Source: Serripes groenlandicus
Lineage: Eukaryota; Mollusca; Bivalvia; Cardiida; Cardiidae
DNA: 64,000 bases
Reading direction: 5' to 3'
NCBI GenBank assembly: GCA_031761405.1
Contig: JASEVX010000010.1
Span: 30,495,059 to 30,559,058, forward strand
The position numbers and the translations under genes are program-made. Every line of letters starts with the position of its first letter. Within the stretch, counting starts at the first letter, position 1. Of the stretch, positions 11,306 to 22,102 are shown one piece after another. The notes under the pieces were generated by a model, which was given only the letters and a program-made list of their open reading frames with translations, was not told the DNA's origin and searched no databases.

Positions 11306-11690
11306 TCGGTATTGACAGTGAAAAACCTGTGCACAACCAACGCATAGAAAGATTATGGCGTGATGTACACACCCAGGTGACAGAAACATTCTATAAAATG
11401 TTTTACAAGTTGGAAGATGAGGAAAAGTTGGACATAAACAATGAGGATCACATATCTGCATTGTGTTTGTTCCTGAAATCAACAGGCGCCTTAAAACATT
11501 TCAGTGTGGCTGGAACAAGCATGCTATAAGGACTGCAAACAATAGAACTCCGGAGCAACTATGGATGGAGGGCTGCTTGGACAATGCACAAACAGATAGC
11601 ACTGCCATGAAGAGTATATTCTGTGATGAGCCAGCTAGAACAAGGCTTGAAACAGTATGGTATAAGCGTGCAGCAGTTCGATGTTGAAGC
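11306..11690 (+). pseudogene. Integrase-type DDE protein fragment (rve-like, HNQRIERLWRDV family)
   Basis: The frame beginning in 11275-11305 reads VHNQRIERLWRDVHTQVTET, then YKLEDEEKLDINNEDHISAL. A frameshift near 11465 moves the homology to the next frame: FVPEINRRLKTFQCGWNKH, then RTPEQLWMEG, to a TGA near 11687. The order (HNQRIERLWRDV, EENxxLDxxNExHLxxLxxxxLPxIN, WNxHxLRTxxxxxPxQLW) is that of a family of integrase-core proteins widespread in fish and invertebrates. The Glu of IERLW is the expected last catalytic acid. Upstream catalytic acids are missing. Confidence 0.7.
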
Positions 11691-11774
11691 ATAGAATGAA
11701 AATGATGTTGAACTGAGGTGCTCAGACATTCTAGAACAGGACATTACACTGGAAGCAAATTTCCAGCAAATTTG

Positions 11775-12054
11775 CCCTTGCCAAAAACTGTTTAATTCCT
11801 CAATAGGCCGCATTTTTACTTTAAGCAAGTTGAAACTTTGTCAGAATGTTTGTCTTGATGATATCTAGTACATGTTGGAATAAAACAGGTAATAAAAATA
11901 TAGATCACTAGGCTAACTGAAGGACAATCTTGTTAACACTCTGGAGGTTGCATTCTGAATATTTGTCAGAATAATTGTCTTGATGTGTTATGCATCAGAA
12001 ATCTTATTGCATCATTCAGGTGAGCGAACTAGGGCCATCATGGCCCTCTTGTTT
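11775..12054 (-). mobile_element. Helitron-like element fragment (GGCCATCATGGCC end)
   Basis: Body words (CAAGTTGAAACTTTGTCAGA, TGTCTTGATGATATCTAGT, AACACTCTGGAGG) and the terminus CAGGTGAGCGAACTAGGGCC-ATCATGGCCCTCTTGTTT match the ends at 33202 and 48862. The CTAA-hairpin end is missing here. Confidence 0.6.
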
Positions 12055-12113
12055 ACTAAATGTTTTCAAAGTTGTCTTCTACTGATTTGTTGTATGTGGG
12101 AAAGGGTACCATC
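12055..12113. repeat. Foldback MITE fragment
   Basis: Right arm only: ATGTTTTCAAAGTTGTCTTC then TTTGTTGTATGTGGGAAAGG. It abuts the left side of the putative 8.8-kb element. Confidence 0.6.
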
Positions 12114-12300
12114 CTGACTAGGACCGATACTTACGACGGCACTTCGGATTGACAATAAGACCGTTTTATCAACACGGTCCTAACTCCCCAGTCCTAACTA
12201 ATACCGATTTCAATCGTAACTGTGTTCAGTACAGTACGGCACAGTAGATTGTAAACTTCCGGTCATGTGACAACTGTCAAAGTTCGTCTGTCAGTGTTAA

Positions 12301-15300
12301 TGTAAACAAACAACAACACTGTCTAATCCAAGCGTACGCTCAAGAAAGGCTAACTGGAGCGATATAGAGATCAACACACACGTCGAAGAGTGTGCTGACA
12401 ATTTAGTGTTGATTTATTGGAATCATAGCGAGGTCAAGCAGACCGATAAATCGGGAGTTTTAAAAAGGAATCAAAGAAAGGTGGGTATCGATTTTATCTT
12501 TTCATTCATATATCCTTATACCTGTTTTCTCATTTAATTACATTATTCACTTATTAATTGCATATTTTAAATATACTTCCTTTTTCGTTGATTAATTTAA
12601 TAGATTTGGATGATGCTGTTCATACTTTCATATGAAAACATTGTTATGATGATGTGAAATTCTTTTAGAATTTCAGTATGTGTCTTGATTTGCTGGCAAG
12701 ACATGAGTATAGTCAGTGTAAATTGAAATGACTCATTGCAAATTGTACATAGAACTGTATGATGTTCACTGGTCTTGGCCATCATTTATAATTTGCATTA
12801 TTACAACAGTTCATGCAGTGTGGCATTCTAGTATTTTGTCACTCATGATTTTGAGCATTTAAGACCTACAGAAAGTGAATACTTTTTTAATTTGATTTGT
12901 TCCCAAAATTTTAAATAAACACCACGGTAACATGTATATATAAGTTCTATATAGATATTTCTATATGGTATATTTCTCAATTTTGTATCACAGTTTGACC
13001 ATTAATTTGAACTAACACTTCAGGAAATAATTCATTTATGGAGACCAACATTTGCTTTTATCATATGATTTTTAAGAAACACCTAATCCTTTTTCTATCA
13101 CTGAATTTATTGAGTTATGACATTTGCAGTAGGTAACAGTTTAACAATTTTAATAATGCATGCAATTTGTTTATAGAGAATTTCCATGTTTGGTCTATAT
13201 TTTTACCAAGTTGTCTGTTGCAAAAAGTTGTATATATGGTAAAGCGTTAAATGTTAATAACGAATGGATTCTTTATATACCAATTTTCTTAAAAGCTCAA
13301 TTTCATTAATTTTGTCTTTAAGTAAAGACTTGTTATAATTAAAGTATGGAAAATTCAAAACGCCTTTATCCTTTTTATTACTTTTATATATAAAACATTT
13401 CAGAGTGACACAAAGGAGAAGGAACAGAAGAGGTCGGAAATGGTTAAGACAGGTTGGGGTGCTGCTGTCGGCACGATTTTCAAAGGATGGGAAGAGAGAT
13501 TGAGCATATTTATTTATTACATACATGAATGTTTTACAAACAGACGAGTATGCCTTTTTTTCAAAGCGGAGTTATGTCTTAATATATTTATGAACCTAGG
13601 ATCACTTCATAAAGAAAGAACGTTTTTTTTTTTCAATAGTTGTTTGCTGTAGAGGCATAAAGTCAATGGTAGTAGGGACAGGGTTCATACTATGTCGGAC
13701 ATACAACAACATACTTCTTTCATTTTGGACACAACACTTTTTTATTATTAATTATCAATCCAATGTTAGGTACATGTACAACACAATAACATTATCAAAA
13801 CATAATACTTTATTTCATGACATTTTTTTTTTAAACCTACGTGTATGTTATAAATATGTCATTTATATATCAGTGGTGAAGTATGATGTATTATAAAAAA
13901 GATACATACTGAGACTAAATAGTTTTCATCATGGTTTACACAGATATAGAAAATGGGTCATAATTTATATTTCTAAATCCTTATTTGATTTGTAAACCCT
14001 TTGGTGTAGGTACTCAACACTAATTGTCATGAGTCAATTCTTTTGAGTGCTAACACCACATATTACAGAGTTAGGAGTTTATGCTAAACAACAAAGAATT
14101 CACAATCAAAACTTGCAATCTCATGTATCATTGGAATCCCAGCCTCTGATGTGTTGACTCTGTTCTGATTATTGAAATTGAAAGTAAAATTGTGATACCA
14201 ATAAGAATGCTATGCCATGTTTATCCGAGCATGTATATTTTTCAGATAATATCCGTCATTCCAACTGTTTCTGTGGAGGGACTGATAGATGGGGAGGATG
14301 TTTTCCTAGATAAATCAAACAGAGGTTTGTTTGTTCTTTATATATAAAAAACTATTTAAAAATTGTATAGGGTTGACAGATACAGATATATTATCAAGCA
14401 TCTACCAGTGCATGGCTTATAAATATTGTTGTGAAATAGTTTGTTAATGTTTGAAACACTTCTTGTTTTCCCGGGGGTCTCCGTTAGCTCAGTCGGTAGC
14501 GACGTGGGCTGTCAATCCGGGGGTTGAGAGTTCGAATTCTAGCTCGGCCAACATTCTTTCTGTCGTTTGACAAAAGTCATTGTGACAAGCGTCATTCCTC
14601 TTCCACCAATGGGCTAATATTCTATGTGGAAAAACAGCCAGTTGCTTGGAAGGATTGTTGTGGGAAACCCAAGAATCATATGAATAGGTGAACTGTCCAC
14701 CATGATATGATTGAAAAACTGTTGAAACGGCGTTAAACACCAATTAATCTTGTTTTCCCATGTCTTCAACACTTTTTAGAATTACACATACACTAATATT
14801 TTAGGTGTGGAAAAATACAATAATTCCAATGTATTGTCTTGCAAATGGGAAATTTGGTGTCGATAAAAAGGTAAAAAAATAATGTGAAAAGAAGATTTTC
14901 ATAATTATTACTTCCATCTATTTCTCAACTTTCCATTATGTTTTCATACGTTATCTGCAGGTTATATTGGGAAAAGTGGAATATTATAATAAATTTATAC
15001 AAATTACAATAACAACTTTATTTCTTAAGGTTAATAATTTTATTTATTTATCTCAGACAGATCACTGGCAATGGAAGAAGAGGATGCACATGAAGAAGTT
15101 GCACTTGATGAGCCTGGGGTAGTTTTCGTTTGACAAAATCCATTTCTCTTTAAAAATTGATAATTTGCTCTTAAAGGCGTATGCTAGTTATTTATCAAAA
15201 AAATTCCCAATCATAGAATTTCTTTTTCTTTGTATTTTGTAAGTTCATACAATAACTAGTTGAAATAAGAAAAAAAAAAAAAAAAATATGTATCGATTTA

Positions 15301-18240
15301 AAAAAAATAATATTCGTCTGTAAATGACATGACCAATTTCATCAAAGGCACAAATATAGGCATTTTGGCCAATTTTTTTTTTAGATTGATTATTAATATA
15401 TTTGTTTTCTTATTTCAACCAGTTATTGTATGTTCTAATAAAATACAAAGAATAAAGAAATTCTATGATTGGGAATTTGTGTGTGAAAAAACTGTAGCAT
15501 ACGCCTTTAATGAGTAATTTTTCCATTTTCAAAAATATTTTCAATTGTTTGATACAACTACTATTCTTTCTTAAATGTTTTTCATCATACACTTTCCAAT
15601 GTTTTAAATCATATTATTAATATTTCCATGAGACAATTAACCCTTTGCTACAAAGGTATACAATATAAAAGAACGGTGAAGTTATTTCTATTCTAACAAC
15701 TAATCCCCTTTATCGATATGTATTAAAGATAAAAAGTTATGTTAAATAAAAAAAAATCTTCTGTTTTTATGTATACATCATTTTAAATAAAATAAATACT
15801 TAACCATAATGTATATTAACCCTTTCCCCCGATATATACGCTTTCTGATGCATATATAGTAGACAGCTTTTTAAAACATGTCGACAAAAGAAGAAATTGC
15901 TCAAAACAAGCAATTTCTCCTTTTTATGCCCCCCCCGGAATCTCCGATTCGGGGGGCATATAGTTTTTCGCCTGTCTGTCTGTCTGTCTGCACGTCTGTC
16001 TGTCTGTCTGCACAAAAAAACCTTTAACCTTGACCACTACTTTTGAACCATAACAGATACGGCTACCATATTTCACATGTGTATTCCTTGTGACATGACC
16101 TTTCTGTCAGTACCAAAATGTTTGACCTTGCGACCTTGACCTTTGACCTAGATGTAGTTTTTGGCCTGTCTGCACGAAAAAAACTAACCTTGACCACTAC
16201 TTTTGAACCATAACAGGTATGGCTACCATATTTCACATGTGTATTCCTTGTGACATTACCTTTCTGTCAGTACCAAGATGTTTGACCTTGCGACCTTGAC
16301 CTTTGACCTAGATGTTGCCATTCTCGAAAAAAACTTTAACCTTGGCCATTACTTTTGAACCATAACAGGTACGGCTACCATATTTCACATGTGTATTCCT
16401 TGTGACATGACCTTTCTGTCAGTACCAACATTTTTGACCTTGAACTTTGACCTAGATGTTGCCATTCTCGAAAAAAACTTTAACCTTGGCCATTACTTTT
16501 GAACCATAACAGATACGGCTACCATATTTCACATGTGTATTCCTTGTGACATGACCTTTCTGTCAGTACCAACATTTTTGATCTTGCGACCTTGACCTTT
16601 GACCTAGATGTAGTTTTTGGCCTGTCTGCACGAAAAAAACTTTAACCTTGACCACTACTTTTGAACCATAACAGGTACGGCTACCATATTTCACATGTGT
16701 ATTTCTTGTGACATTACCTTTCTGTCAGTACCAAAATGTTTGACCTTGACCTTTGACCTAGATGTTGCCATTCTCGAAAAAAACTTTAACCTTGACCACT
16801 TCTTTTGAACCATAACAGGTACGGCTACCATATTTCACATGTGTATTCCTTGTGACATGACCTTTCTGTCAGTACCAACAATTTTGACCTTGCGACCTTG
16901 ACCTTTGACCTAGATGTTGCAATTCTCGAAAAAAACTTTAACCTTGGCCATTACTTTTGAACCATAACAGATACGGCTACCATATTTCACATGTGTATTC
17001 CTTGTGACATGACCTTTCTGTCAGTACCAACATTTTTGACCTTGCGACCTTGACCTTTGACCTAGATGTTGCCATTCTCAATTTTTTTTTAACCTTCCCT
17101 ACCACTTTTGAACAATAACAGGTAAGGCTACCATATTTCACATGTGTATACCTTGCGACCTTGTCCTTTGACCTAGATGTTGCCATTGGGGGGCATCAGT
17201 GTTTCACAAACACATCTTGTTTTACCATGTTTTCAACTTGATTCAATTATTGTACATTCATTTAAAAAAAGAAATCAGGTATGATTTTAAAATCATGTGC
17301 TGCAGATGTGTTGTATGTGCATGCAGGCAACAGTCAGATGGTCCTGTGCATTTGCAAGTCTCGTCAGACTGTAAATATTGTAAATTTAAGGAAATGCATC
17401 CAACAACAAAATAGAAAAACATTACCATAATTTAATTGCCGAAACCGTTTCCAATCATCTAGGCAATATATATAAAATTATAATTTGTATTCATTTAGTG
17501 AATGTCTTTGCAGGTTATCATGCAACGGAAGGAAATCAAACAGTTAAAAAAGATCCAAAGTCAAAAAACATGAAAAGGTAAAATGATAATTTATTGGTAA
17601 TCTTTTATCAAATTTGTGATTTGTCATGCCAACCACAATAACTACTTTCTTTAAACAATACATATGGCTTGTAGTAATCAAGTACATCAAGTTTCGAACT
17701 TGGCCATGATTTGATGGGAGTTGTATATGTATGTTCTGAGAAACGTTCATGAAGATTGGATGCAAGATATTGCCAGTAGAGTGTTAATGTCAATTGTTGA
17801 TGTCAGTTGACACACAACGGATAAACAATATACCAAAGGTGATCAGAATAGTTTAACTTGAGTAATACATCCTCAGGTGATCTGAAATTGAGCAGACATG
17901 TTTGAAACCTAAAAACATTATACATGTATATCAATTTGAAAGTTTACTCATTAGTTTTACTACTTAACTTTGTGTGTTATAATAGGATATCTAATTTATC
18001 TATCTTCGAACAGATCCCTTGAAGAACTCAAGTGCGAGTTCTACCAGACTAACATAACTTTGAATAAGAAGAAAATGTTAGAGAGCGATCAGCGTTTGAA
18101 GTTGATGTCTGCTCTAGAGGAATGTTTTAGGGTCGCGACAGAAAAGCTTAAGATCACAAAGACTAACCCATTAAAAGATATATTTGACATGATTAAAGTG
18201 TTCTCTAAAATAAAACTTCATCACAAATTATATTGTTGAT
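12301..18240 (+). CDS. Multi-exon gene, possible Myb/SANT-like transposon accessory protein
   Basis: Proposed exons: 12301-12480 (donor AAG|GTGGGT), 13404-13547 (after CATTTCAG; donor CGA|GTATGC), 14246-14324 (after TTTTTCAG; donor GAG|GTTTGT), 15057-15118 (after ATCTCAG; donor GGG|GTAGTT), 17514-17577 (after TTTGCAG; donor AAG|GTAAAA), 18014-18240 (after GAACAG; ends TGA). Phases agree across exons 1-4 and 5-6; the join 15118 to 17514 is off by one, so an exon or base may be missing. Exon 1 contains KANWSDIEINTHVEECADN, reminiscent of Myb/SANT-like regions, but has no ATG and is preceded by an in-frame TAA. Exon 4 is acidic (AMEEEDAHEEVALDEP), and exon 6 is a Lys/Glu-rich likely helix. Harbinger transposons usually carry a Myb-like partner protein, which would fit the element ends; that link is inference. 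Introns hold a SINE, a MITE and a pearl-like element. Confidence 0.4.
13155..13255. repeat. Foldback MITE fragment
   Basis: GAATTTCCATGTTT..., then AAGTTGTCTGTTGCAAAAAG and GTATATATGGTAAAGCGTTA follow the right arm of the foldback family. Diverged. Confidence 0.35.
14473..14747 (+). mobile_element. tRNA-derived SINE with target-site duplication
   Basis: tRNA-like head with A box (TTAGCTCAGTCGGTAGCGA) and B box (GAGTTCGAATTCTAG), then the body starting ACATTCTTTCTGTCG and the 3' motif GTTGAAACGGCGTTAAACAC. Flanked by a 12-bp direct repeat, TCTTGTTTTCCC, at 14461-14472 and 14748-14759. The body and tail match the SINEs at 21012, 29820, 50346 and 62030. RUDI/V-SINE-type elements of molluscs are a likely affiliation. 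Confidence 0.85.
15171..15510. mobile_element. MITE with ~100-bp TIRs and TTAA ends
   Basis: Starts TTAAAGGCGTATGCTAGTTA, and the reverse complement of its end starts TTAAAGGCGTATGCTACAGT. The arms remain similar for about 100 bp (ATTCCCAATCATAGAATTTC, CAATAACTAGTTGAAATAAG). TTAA at both edges suggests a piggyBac- or Kolobok-type TTAA target. About 340 bp, no coding capacity. Lies in the fourth intron of the proposed gene. Confidence 0.85.
15817..15927. repeat. Left part of foldback MITE, interrupted by the pearl-like element
   Basis: AACCCTTTCCCCCGATATAT ... GAAGAAATTGCTCAAAACAAG-CAATTTCTCCTTTT shows the left arm and central hairpin, then stops at the pearl-like terminal hairpin. A weak continuation (CCATGTTTTCAACTTG) appears after that element near 17225, consistent with insertion into the MITE. 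Confidence 0.6.
15928..17220. repeat. Pearl-like element: hairpin + (CTGT)n + eight ~155-bp repeats
   Basis: Terminal hairpin CCCCCCGGAATCTCCGATTC-GGGGGG at 15930-15958, then a CTGT-type run to about 16010, then eight direct units marked by TTCACATGTGTATTCCTTG (near 16072, 16233, 16386, 16527, 16690, 16832, 16987 and a diverged copy near 17138). It ends with GGGGGGCATCAGTGTTTCAC. It is the inverse orientation of the element at 1-819. Terminal motif and units are shared. Confidence 0.85.
17690..17880. repeat. Helitron-like internal fragment
   Basis: AGTTTCGAACTTGGCCATGA, TTGATGG, and TTCATGAAGATTGGATGCAA match the interior of the element at 40440-40838. Neither terminus is present. Confidence 0.5.
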
Positions 18241-20171
18241 ACAGTTGAAGTATGGACAGTTTTATAAAAGATAATCTTTGGTTGTACAATTGACCTTAAC
18301 CATTTATCATATAAACAGGCGCACTAACAGCAAAAGACTTCAAAGAAATGTGCATTATAACATGGGTAGATCTACTACAATGTAACACACACAAATGAAT
18401 ATACCGTTTAACAGTATACTGTTACATGAACTGATACTCTTGATATAACTGAAATACTTTTGAAAACTCATTAATTTGGACACAGAGACTGGTTTTAATC
18501 TTCATTACTCACTTAAGACCCCTTTGCATAGAAACAGTCATAAGTTTTAAGCAAACAATTGTAGAAGCATGCATTTACAGTAGACAACTTTTGATATAGG
18601 AAAAAGGAAAATACTATATATATAACAAATTCTTACAAGATTTTTGTTTTTCTTCATTAAATAAATTTATCAAAAAATCACCACCTAATGTAAATTTGTT
18701 TCGGATTATTGTTGACATTTCAATTATTCTGCCTTTTCATCTGTAAACATCATTTAGATTTTTCTGTGTATTGTATCTCTGTCCAGACAGATCACCATCT
18801 GAAATACAAAGTCAAAGATATATATGCAAAAAGTTGTTACTAAAATAAAAAAAAAACATGCATTTGCGGCAGACAAAATGTTAATGATTGTGAGTAAATA
18901 ATGTTAATAACAATAAAAGATTCAATAAAGGATTAAATAAAGTTAATGAAAGGCAAAATGTTGTGACTTACTCTCAAAACTAATAGAAAAACAGATGACA
19001 GAGATGTGGTCCCAAGACTATGAATCCCTTTTAAAACAAAGCAGAGACACATGAGTTGATATGTCTCAACAAAATGTTTAGATCCAGTTTTGTGTCTTGT
19101 CAATTAATTAAAGGGCTTAAAGTGAATGAATTCTAAAAAACAACAACATAGATAAAGGATTTGTTTTATCCTGTAACCACTCCAGATTATTTCTTAAATA
19201 ATTAGATTTATATTCTTTTCTTCTGTTCAAAACATTGTTTTGTTATAAAAACAAATACAATTCATACCCATTCCCTGACTGAACAACTAACGTTTGATCT
19301 CTGCAGCTACAATGCATTATCCGCATAAATATCCTACTACAATGAAATTCTTATTTTATTTCAAAATTCGTCTTCAATTCTCAGTTCTCTTATTGCTATG
19401 CAAATGTTTCCAAATTAATTCATAAGTTCAAATAGCATACATATGGAACTAAGATAAGTTCCTACATACATGTATACCAATATTGAGTTTCATTGAAGGT
19501 GTTAAATGCCATTTTCAATAATGTTGTGCAAGATCCTGGACCAGCGGTAATTACCAGTTACATGTAGTCCATGCAATGGTATCAACATTATATCTTAATA
19601 ACAGTGAGTAGTAAGGAGAGATCCTTTATAGTATTTCATAAACATTAAAACATTGGAGTATTTCAAGTAAGTAAATATGAAATATAGCAGAAACTTAGAT
19701 AATATCTCAGTTCCTGCTTATAGACCTACAGTCATTCCCGTGAGGTATTTTTCTTTTTTCCAACACCAAGCATCAACAATACATCATGGTGTGACATAAC
19801 CTGAAAATGTAAATTAACCTAAAAATTCATAATGTCATAGCACAAAAATATGTGTGAGAGAAATAGTACCCATTCCCTATCACAAGTTTATGTTCATACC
19901 AAAATGTGGGTTCTGTAGAATAACAGGGACTACTAGTAGCTACAGTAGTCAAGAGAATAATAAGGAATAAGAAGCATCACTGAAATTATTTCATTATGAA
20001 TCAACCATTTTTTGTATCCCTGTCATGGCAGGCAAGTCCAACACCTACAAGTATCATTATAAAAACCGTTTCATTTCATTTTATCTTAAGCATATACATG
20101 TCCCTTTATACAGAGAGTGGTATGCAGAAATGAGTCTTTACCGACAACAAATTAAATATTGCAATTAAAAG
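18241..20171. other. No gene seen (interior of putative 8.8-kb element)
   Basis: AT-rich, apparently single-copy sequence. I searched the minus strand by eye for Harbinger transposase blocks and saw none. Confidence 0.45.
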
Positions 20172-20483
20172 ATGTGGAGAACCACTGTTATTATATCCAA
20201 TAATTTGTATTTTGATTGCGTTCATTTCTGGGTACGAATCCGTAAAACGATTTCTGCTACATACAAAACGAAACATGTAAATACCGCGTATTTACAAAAC
20301 ATAGTCAAACAGTTTTGCATCATCTTCATGACACAAAAGTACTTATACAACAAATTATTTATCGTTATTCTGTTTGTTTATCATGATTTTCTATCGTGCC
20401 AAACTCCGATTTCACTTCGATCAATTATCTGTGTAAAGGCGCTCTATAACGTTATGAGTACATTCCCTTGGATATTTGATTAG
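20172..20483 (+). CDS. Open frame of 103 codons, unknown
   Basis: ATG-initiated and rich in Tyr, Ile and Phe, as expected for chance frames in AT-rich DNA. No domain, no splice or promoter support. Listed because it is the longest such frame inside the putative element; probably not a gene. Confidence 0.12.
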   Translation: MWRTTVIISNNLYFDCVHFWVRIRKTISATYKTKHVNTAYLQNIVKQFCIIFMTQKYLYNKLFIVILFVYHDFLSCQTPISLRSIICVKALYNVMSTFPWIFD

Positions 20484-20597
20484 TCATAAATACTATTGAC
20501 TATTCTGTACACATATTATTTAAAATAGATCGGAATATTTACCAATTTGTTGCAAAGTATTTTACCTGTTGTTTTTTCGCTAAAGATTCGTTTACAG

Positions 20598-20860
20598 CAT
20601 TTTTGGATCCGCGAATTGTTGATGATCAAGAGCGTTGTGGATGGATAAAAGGCATCGTCTTACAATTTATCAACAATAAGTCGCCCCCGATGGGCATATT
20701 TCTCACGAAACATCGAGTAAAAGGCAAGACAATTCTCGAAGCGAGAGAAATCGAAAGAATCGGCCGCCATTTTTACGATCAAAAGGCCGACTTAACACTG
20801 CCCCTGACGAGTCATAAAGTAAGAATAAAATCGGTTCAATATTTAGGACGTCTTACCTAG
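20598..20860 (+). CDS. Unknown ORF next to the right end of the putative element
   Basis: Open from an acceptor-like CGTTTACAG (20597) to TAG at 20860, about 87 codons, with a well-mixed protein-like composition (ERCGWIKGIVLQFINNKS, FLTKHRVKGKTILEAREIER). It has no ATG start, so it would be a terminal exon. The opposite strand offers an alternative: ATGGCGGCC at 20770 opens a 36-residue frame to a TAA at 20660, 170 bp inside the element end, like the MADQ start in the Harbinger fragment at 53.7 kb. I cannot decide between the strands; family unknown. Confidence 0.25.
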
Positions 20861-21011
20861 GACGATTTTAATAAAACGGTCTACGGTCCTAACTTCCTAA
20901 CTAAGACCGGCCTTAGGACCGTTGATAAAACGGGGCCCAGATGTAGCGAGGTCAGAGCTTTCTGCGCATGCTCAAATTATATCTGTCAACATTGATGATA
21001 CATGTAATTAA

Positions 21012-21281
21012 CCCGGCCGGGTAGCTCAATTGGTAGCGTATCCGACTCGTGATCTGGAGGTCACGGGTTCGATACCCGGTTGCGGCGACATTCTTTCGGG
21101 CGATGTTTTCCATTGCCTCTCACCTCTGATCTATGTGAGAAAGTAGTCAGTGGCTTCGAAAGAATGTTGTGTAAGTACTGGTGTGGGAAAGCCAGGAAAA
21201 CATGGGTAGGTGCACTGACCGCCGTGATATGACCAAAGCTGTTGAAAGCGGCGTTAAACTCCAAACAAACAAACAAACAAA
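21012..21281 (+). mobile_element. tRNA-derived SINE with 15-bp target-site duplication
   Basis: Head CCGGCCGGGTAGCTCAATTG with A box, B box GGGTTCGATACCCGG, then body ACATTCTTTCGGGCGATG and 3' GCGGCGTTAAACTCC with a (CAAA)n tail. GATACATGTAATTAA is repeated at 20997-21011 and 21282-21296. Nearly identical to the SINE at 29820, so recent activity is likely. Open frames across it are SINE sequence. Confidence 0.92.
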
Positions 21282-21299
21282 GATACATGTAATTAAAAT

Positions 21300-22100
21300 A
21301 ATAAAATTAAATACAAATATAAGACTAAACACCATCTTAAAATCTTAAACTAATAGATAAATGACATATTATCACATTCATTTAATTTATTTTAATCTAT
21401 TTTGGCTTTTTCATCATAAAACCCATGTTCAAAATGCATAAGCGCATGCGTTAATATCAATATAACACCGTTTTCCGGCTATTTTTAGAAACAGACCTGC
21501 TATAAAAACCTAGCAATTTCAACTAATCAAAAGCACTTTCAGTGGCTATTTTCTTTTTAAAACGAGGCTATATGACCTGCAAAAGGCTCATACGGGTCAA
21601 AATAATGTTTTAATGAAATAATATATGTGGGAAACTGAAGGCAAAAAAAATCACATTTTTGATGATTTAAATTTTGTTTTATGGTCCCAGTGCTTCAGAA
21701 ATCTTCACATTACATTATAAAATATGATGTTTTAATTTTAAAATAAAACAAAGCCCGTAAATATTGGTATTGGAGGAGATATGACTACCGACTTGCAAAA
21801 TTACCTACCTAAATCTGGCTCCATTTGTCATGAAGAGTTGTCCTCCAAATTATCAGCCCTCGCGCGCACCTACAATTAATCGTATCCAGCGTTCATCGTT
21901 TAATACGAAATTGAATCCAATGTAAGTTGTAACGCATTTCGTAATGTTTGCTGATATGCAATTGGTTACATGTTATAGTATTAATTTTGTGTAGAAGTAA
22001 AAGGAAAATCACGCTGCAGCTATTGTCACCAGATTTCAATATACCTTTTATTCATTGATTTAGAGCATTACGATTACACCAACCGCTGACATTTAGTTTT
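21300..22100. other. No gene seen
   Basis: Unique-looking AT-rich sequence; nothing recognised. Confidence 0.5.
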
Positions 22101-22102
22101 AT

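Larger units (their letters stand above)
12115..20938. mobile_element. Putative 8.8-kb DNA transposon (Harbinger-like ends), degraded
   Basis: Near 12163-12185 the left side reads GACCGTTTTATCAACACGGTCCTAA. The right side, reverse-complemented from 20938, starts GGGCCCCGTTTTATCAACGG, followed by TCCTAAGG, then a second internal GACCGTTTTAT block. The complete Harbinger-like end at 53907 also starts GGGCCCGTTTTA. The outermost left bases have diverged, so the exact boundary and target duplication cannot be fixed. Between the ends lie a multi-exon gene and several later insertions. No transposase catalytic domain was found, so the superfamily rests on end similarity only. Confidence 0.4.

Noticed and set aside
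18241..20160. Harbinger transposase exons on the minus strand
   Set aside because: Looked for DDE-region blocks by eye and found none; only the end similarity remains.
21012..21090. Functional tRNA genes at SINE heads (also 14.5, 29.8 and 50.3 kb)
   Set aside because: The A/B boxes are followed by a shared SINE body and tail and flanked by target duplications; they are tRNA-derived heads.
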